Assembly (NCBI GenBank): GCA_019751635.1
Contig: JAIENC010000316.1
Location: 1 to 37,276, forward strand
Source of the DNA: Mycobacteriaceae bacterium
Lineage (GTDB): Bacteria > Actinomycetota > Actinomycetes > Mycobacteriales > Mycobacteriaceae
Direction: 5' to 3'
Length of the DNA stretch: 37,276 bases
Position 1 is the stretch's first letter. Every line of letters starts with the position of its first letter. The notes under the pieces were generated by a model that saw only the letters and a list, made by a program, of their open reading frames with translations, made no database searches and was not told where the DNA came from. A program made the position numbers and the translations under genes. Positions 33,453 through 37,276 of this stretch are shown piece after piece.

Positions 33453-33469
33453 TACTACAAACAGTAGTA
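33453..33469. promoter_or_regulatory. Operator-like palindrome at the monooxygenase start
   Basis: TACTAC (33453-33458), spacer AAACA, GTAGTA (33464-33469): a perfect inverted repeat of the size bound by TetR-family repressors, immediately before the monooxygenase start. No TetR-type gene is intact in the window. Confidence 0.5.
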
Positions 33470-34040
33470 AGTCGATTGCCTGCCTTTTTGAAAGGATAGA
33501 GAGCCCCGCTCCAGCAGCTCAAGGCCCAGTCCACTCGCACTACGACTGATCGCCAGTGTCAAGAATGTCGTGGTCTCGTGGGCAGCATCTGTGGCCAACT
33601 TCGGCAGGCTCGACGTGGCAGTCAGCACAGTTCAAAGGCGGCTCGCAGGTAACCTTTCCCGAAGGGTGGATACGGCATCGGCAAGAAGAGATGTTTCGGT
33701 GAGTAAGCCGTTTCGCGGCATGAGAAACATGGTATTTAACGAAACGATCGTTGGCGACGTGCTGCAGGCAACCCGGCTTCGCCGCGTTGGCAAACCTTTG
33801 TGCGGAGCAATGCGATGAGACCCGCCGGGGTGTCACAAGGTAGATGCGTTCTTCTTGAGTCGACCGGGTGATACCGGTCCGAGGAAGCGCCGGCATCGCG
33901 TGGCGCCTCGTCGCCAGCTGGAATAACATTGATGCAAGCCATTGCTGGGTGGATGTTGAATCACGCCGATCGGATCAAACGTGCACAACGAAGACCGCAA
34001 GGAATTCCGTCCAGAGCCGTGTCGTCAGTGCGGCCAGCCC

Positions 34041-34066
34041 GTTACTGTCTGCCGGCGGACAGTAAC
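34041..34066. repeat. 26-base inverted repeat in the 33541-34242 gap
   Basis: GTTACTGTC (34041-34049) and GACAGTAAC (34058-34066) are perfect inverted copies with TGCCGGCG between them. Its regular dyad suggests a repressor site or a stem-loop past the thioesterase gene. The rest of the 700-base gap has only frames with poor coding character on both strands; it may be decayed. Confidence 0.5.
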
Positions 34067-34242
34067 CGATTCCGATGGTCATCTCCTCGGGGAAACCGCT
34101 ATCGCGACCAAATGCACGGGTGGCTGCTTGGGCAGGGTGTAGCGGTGGTACGCGACAGCGGCACACCCGAGTGTCGGTAGTGGAGCCGGGTTTTGGTCAT
34201 GCCCGAAACTGTCTGAAACCGATCGGAGTTGGTTGTTGCGCA

Positions 34243-34653
34243 CTATGGGGAATTGCGGATTGCGGGGGTGACGTAGACCATTTGGGTGGTGTAGGCGCAG
34301 AGCTTGCCGGCGTTGTCGTGGACTTCAGTTTTCACCGTGACTAATGATTTTCCGAGCTTGATCGGAATAGCGGTGGCTGTTGCTGCGTTCCGTACTGGGC
34401 GCAGAAAATAAGTGCTGGATTCGGCGGTGCTCCACATATTTCCGTCGTCGATATTGAGTGCAACACACACGGCGGAAGCGACGTCGCAGATGCTCATGAT
34501 TGCGCCACCGTGAAGTCCTCCACCAAGCGTTGAGAGTTCATGCCTGGCAGGTAGATGCGCTTGAACTCGGTCCGCTGTCAGCTCGGGAAAAGTAATTCCT
34601 AGCGTTGCCGCGAACGGCGCAAAGTGATAAATCATTTCCTCAGTTATCTGCAT
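34243..34653 (-). CDS. PaaI-type hotdog-fold thioesterase
   Basis: This 136-aa protein starts at the second of two adjacent ATGs (34653), where AGGTGG has a 6-base spacing; the first ATG (34656) leaves only 3. The hotdog thioesterase signature is present: HELSTLGGGLHGGAIMSICDVA, with HGG and the following Asp, then ESSTYFLRPVR and TVKTEVHDNAGKLCAYTTQMVYV. Such enzymes hydrolyse acyl-CoA or related thioesters, often releasing aromatic acids. It lies just downstream of the second oxidoreductase gene and is probably co-transcribed, so both may act on one substrate. Confidence 0.85.
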   Translation of the reverse strand: MQITEEMIYHFAPFAATLGITFPELTADRVQAHLPARHELSTLGGGLHGGAIMSICDVASAVCVALNIDDGNMWSTAESSTYFLRPVRNAATATAIPIKLGKSLVTVKTEVHDNAGKLCAYTTQMVYVTPAIRNSP

Positions 34654-34663
34654 CATCAACCAC

Positions 34664-36033
34664 CTACTTGGGGGCACGTCGCTGAGACCGAGGCTGGCGG
34701 TAACGCAAGTTGGTGGCCGCGATGCGTGGTAACAGCCTGGGGTCTTGTAGCAGTGCCGGCGGGTCAATGAGATTCATGACGCGTAGGAAGCGTTCGGTCA
34801 GGGTGATGTCGTTGCTGGCGGCGTTCAGCGCTGCCTGTGTTGTCCAGCTATGACCCGTTGCCGTATTGAGCGTGGCTCGTGGGCGGGGGAGAGGATGCGG
34901 TCGCGGATCTGGTTTGCGGTCCACGTCGGGCCGATTTGTCGTATGGTCGCGCTAAAGAAGCGTTGCGCCAGATCGGCATCGCCGTAGCTCAAGCACTCGC
35001 GCAAGGTTAGGGTTTGCAGGGCTGCCATGGTCATGCCTTGCCCGTAGGTGGGGTCAAGGCTGCACAACGCATCCCCGATCACCAAAAGATTCGACGGGAA
35101 TCTGCGCATCTGGTCAAAGCGGCGCCAGACGGCTGCGGTGTTGCGGATGATCGCTGTTGGCCCGAGGGGTTGGGCTTGACGCAGTCCGGCCATGATAGAC
35201 GCTGGTAGGGATTGTTCTGCCAGCGCGAGCAGCTCGGCGAAGTTTGCCGGTGGCCGACCAGCTGCGGCGCTGCGGCCGATCGCGAGCATCCAGGTGTCGT
35301 GTTCGCAGGCCATCAACAGGCCCCGGTACTGGTGGATTCCTTGGTTAAACAGTGCCAGCCGTTCAGTGATGCATCCCTGGGGAATGCTCAACGGTTGGCT
35401 GGAATAGCCCACACGGACATCCGATCGCTCCTCGGGCGTGTGGCCGTAGCCCAGGTCCGCTAAAACCGCCGGGGTGCGTGTGGTCCGACCCATGGCATCG
35501 ACCACGAGATCGGCATCCAGAACAGTGTCAACTCCGTTGCTCCGGTTGATGATTTGCACTCCGCTGATGGCATCGTCGGTGGCCAGCGGTTCGATCACGT
35601 CGTGCCCGTCCAGAAACTGCACGTTGACTAGGGCGCCAACATGTTGGCGCAGATGGAACTCGAAGAATGGTCGGCGGGTCAGATACACCGCCAATGCCTT
35701 TGGATGAGTGAGTGTGCCGGAGTGTTTCAGCTGGTAGGGGCCGTTGCGTACATACACTCGCGACAAGTCCCCGTCGTCGAAGACGACTGCCCCTGCTGTC
35801 GCCAGCTCATCAAGCAGTCCTGGAAGGAGTTCATCCAACACGTGGACGCCGCGGCTCAACAACACGTGCACATGGCGCCCCTGCGGGACGCCCCGGCGGT
35901 GGGAAGGGTGATCGGGCAACGTGTCGCGCTCCACCACGGTGACCGAGCTGTAGAACTCTGATAGCACTCCAGCGGCAAGCAAGCCGGCTACTCCTGCGCC
36001 CAACACAACGGCATGTTCACCGATCGCATTCAC
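34664..36033 (-). pseudogene. FAD-dependent oxidoreductase with frameshift near the C-terminus
   Basis: ATG 36033 opens a 402-residue frame, with GAGVAG at 12-17 for FAD, VVDAMGRTTRTP (DG-like motif), LLVIGDALCSLDPTYGQG (GD motif) and the family helix FFSATIRQIGPTWTANQIRD. This frame stops at 34825. The adjacent frame carries on with ALNAASNDITLTERFLRVMN and LIDPPALLQDPRLLPR to a stop at 34664, which is the normal C-terminal region of this group (about 455 aa). The shift lies around 34835-34870. Either the last ~55 residues are lost or the assembly has an indel. Similar proteins act on polyketides or geranylgeranyl-type substrates. Confidence 0.75.
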
Positions 36034-36265
36034 GCAAGGCCCCTTCCGTCACTGGTGGTCGTTGACCAGCCCGGGTGTGGTTGGGGGACCGCGGGTAGAG
36101 CCCGGTGGTCACTGCCGCCGCAAAGACTTCTCACGTCCATGGCGAGTGACCGTACATCAAAAATAAGGAAAATAAGAAGACAGTAAGGCGATGGTAAGGA
36201 TGGTTGGTCGGCGATAAGCTCGTCATCGGGTTCGGTGATGGCGATGATGGCTGCCTGCCATGTCC

Positions 36266-36319
36266 GGACCGCCGGCCATGGTCGAAAGCCAGAACGCAAT
36301 CAAATAGGTTGGGCACCAA
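36266..36319 (+). repeat. Direct repeat copy 2 (54 bases)
   Basis: Matches 32011-32064 at 46 of 54 positions in the same orientation but lacks the strong hairpin of copy 1. It lies in the 563-base gap between the oxidoreductase start and the pentapeptide-repeat gene. The remaining gap sequence shows no gene that I can support; a short frame from ATG 36541 ends after ~25 codons. Confidence 0.7.
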
Positions 36320-36596
36320 GGAGAGGTCAGCGCCAGCGGGTTGGTTCAGTACGGGAACGGGGCACCGGACAGACGGCACACCAGATGCTCATCGATGTAC
36401 ATCTTGTCGTGCATTTTGGTGACAATATTTGCTGCGCGATGTTTTTCGATGCCGATGCTTGGCTTCACGTCCATTTCGTTGATTCGCGTTACGGAAGGGC
36501 AGCACCCTGGCCACTGATGCTCGCTCTTAAGCTAACTCGTCATGAGCGAAGAAACAGCTCGTGGACTGGAAAGGTCGAGGGTTTCGGGGTACAGGG

Positions 36597-37276
36597 ATGG
36601 AGCGCAGTGTGTCCGTTTCACGTGAGCGCCGAGTGGCGAAGCCGGCGGTCGCGCCCGCAGCACCCTCGATCTCGCCATTGCTGCGGCCTGCGAACCTGCC
36701 CGGTGACGACTTCGAGGATGAGAAACCCATGCGCGGCATCGGATTCGACAGCCTGGATCTATCGGCGTCGGCAGCGTATGCAACTGATGTCGAACAATGC
36801 CGTTTCAGCGGTGTGAAGATGCCGAGCACGATCCGGCAGGCGACGTTGATCAATACGGAGTTCAGCGTATGCGATCTTGCAAACGTGCAGGCCGATGAGT
36901 CGTCATTGTTGCAGAGTCGCGTGTCGACGAGCCGGATGACGGGGATGTCATGGATCAGAGGGGTGCTGCGAGATGTGGTGGTCGAGTCCTCGCGAGCTAA
37001 CTTGGCCTCGTTCCGCTACTCGAGGTTGAAGACCGTGGTGTTCAAAGATTGTGAGCTACAACAGGCCGATTTCCAGCGTGCGGAGTTTCGCAGCGTCTTG
37101 TTTGAATCGTGCGATCTATCCGGCGCACATTTCACCGGCGCAGACTTACAGCACAACGTTCGATTCGAGGACTGTGTTCTGGCGAACATCACCGGCGTCG
37201 CCAGTCTAAAAGGGGCGACGATCCAGGGGGGCGATCTTTTCGGGCTCGCAGCGAGCTTGGCCCGAGAAGCCGGTAT
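36597..37276 (+). CDS. Pentapeptide-repeat protein (partial, runs off the right edge)
   Basis: The frame from ATG 36597 is open to the window end (226 residues). After a ~45-residue leader rich in Ala, Pro and Arg comes a tandem pentapeptide array with A(D/N)LxF-like periodicity. Examples are CRFSGVKM, TEFSVCDLANV, CELQQADFQRAEF, SCDLSGAHFTGADL and CVLANITGV. Such arrays fold as a right-handed square beta-helix. Some mycobacterial members (MfpA) mimic DNA and protect gyrase from quinolones, but many others have unknown roles. The C-terminus is missing, so I cannot tell which applies. The start is uncertain, since the ribosome binding site is weak. Confidence 0.8.
   Translation, partial: MERSVSVSRERRVAKPAVAPAAPSISPLLRPANLPGDDFEDEKPMRGIGFDSLDLSASAAYATDVEQCRFSGVKMPSTIRQATLINTEFSVCDLANVQADESSLLQSRVSTSRMTGMSWIRGVLRDVVVESSRANLASFRYSRLKTVVFKDCELQQADFQRAEFRSVLFESCDLSGAHFTGADLQHNVRFEDCVLANITGVASLKGATIQGGDLFGLAASLAREAG

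Noticed and set aside
33540-33929. 129-codon minus-strand frame
   Set aside because: Rich in Cys, His and Arg with no recognisable domain and no ribosome binding site; probably chance.
36235-36816. 193-codon plus-strand frame before the pentapeptide gene
   Set aside because: It reads through the direct repeat and then out of frame over the pentapeptide gene; no protein-like character.
1-37276. ESX (type VII) genes, tRNA or rRNA genes
   Set aside because: I looked for them because mycobacterial conjugative plasmids often carry ESX loci; none is visible in this window.

Overview
The window looks like part of a large conjugative plasmid, or an integrated conjugative element, from a mycobacterium. 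High GC content, mycobacterial codon use and a ctpJ-nmtR pair that closely resembles the chromosomal pair of Mycobacterium tuberculosis support this. A MobF relaxase, a coupling protein, a type IV secretion gene cluster, a ParB-like protein and a DnaG-type primase fit a plasmid. No species name can be read from the sequence, and no ESX (type VII) genes lie in this window.

Layout. (1) 1-7176, minus strand: a tightly packed transfer operon. In transcription order it encodes a 52-aa membrane peptide, a membrane-anchored protein with a discoidin-like domain, a TcpC/VirB8-like protein, a small two-helix membrane protein (pilin-like), a VirB3/VirB4-type ATPase and a VirB6-like polytopic protein that runs off the left edge. 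(2) 7177-10421, plus strand: the divergent arm, with an HTH regulator, a membrane protein, a TraG/VirD4-type coupling protein and a chain of four very small genes joined by 4-base or TGATG overlaps. The 90-base divergent region holds a palindrome that is a likely operator. (3) 10464-11572: an unrecognised two-gene unit. (4) 11829-17147, minus strand: a 1772-aa MobF relaxase-helicase.

(5) 17300-24400: an accessory island. It opens with three direct repeats and a frameshifted, truncated tnsA-like gene. A permease of the ArsB/SLC13 type, an MFS gene with one in-frame stop, ctpJ, nmtR and a cation-diffusion-facilitator-like gene follow. It ends with the N-terminal stub of a tyrosine recombinase and a cluster of inverted and direct repeats. 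The metal genes form a sensible unit: NmtR should repress the divergent CtpJ exporter in the absence of Ni/Co and is translationally coupled to the second transporter. (6) 24443-26142: a GNAT acetyltransferase, decayed sequence and a small HTH protein.

(7) 26400-31815, minus strand: plasmid-maintenance-like genes (two small unknowns, a secreted trypsin-like protease behind a short leader ORF, a zinc-finger/Toprim primase, a 97-aa unknown, an NrdH-type redoxin and an orphan ParB-like protein). They are interleaved with strongly structured non-coding DNA at 26951-27217 and 31915-32075, which are the best candidates for an origin or centromere. (8) 32011-36319: a segment bounded by two copies of a 54-base direct repeat. 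It carries two flavin monooxygenase genes, one of them frameshifted near the C-terminus, and a PaaI-type thioesterase. (9) 36597 to the right edge: a partial pentapeptide-repeat protein.
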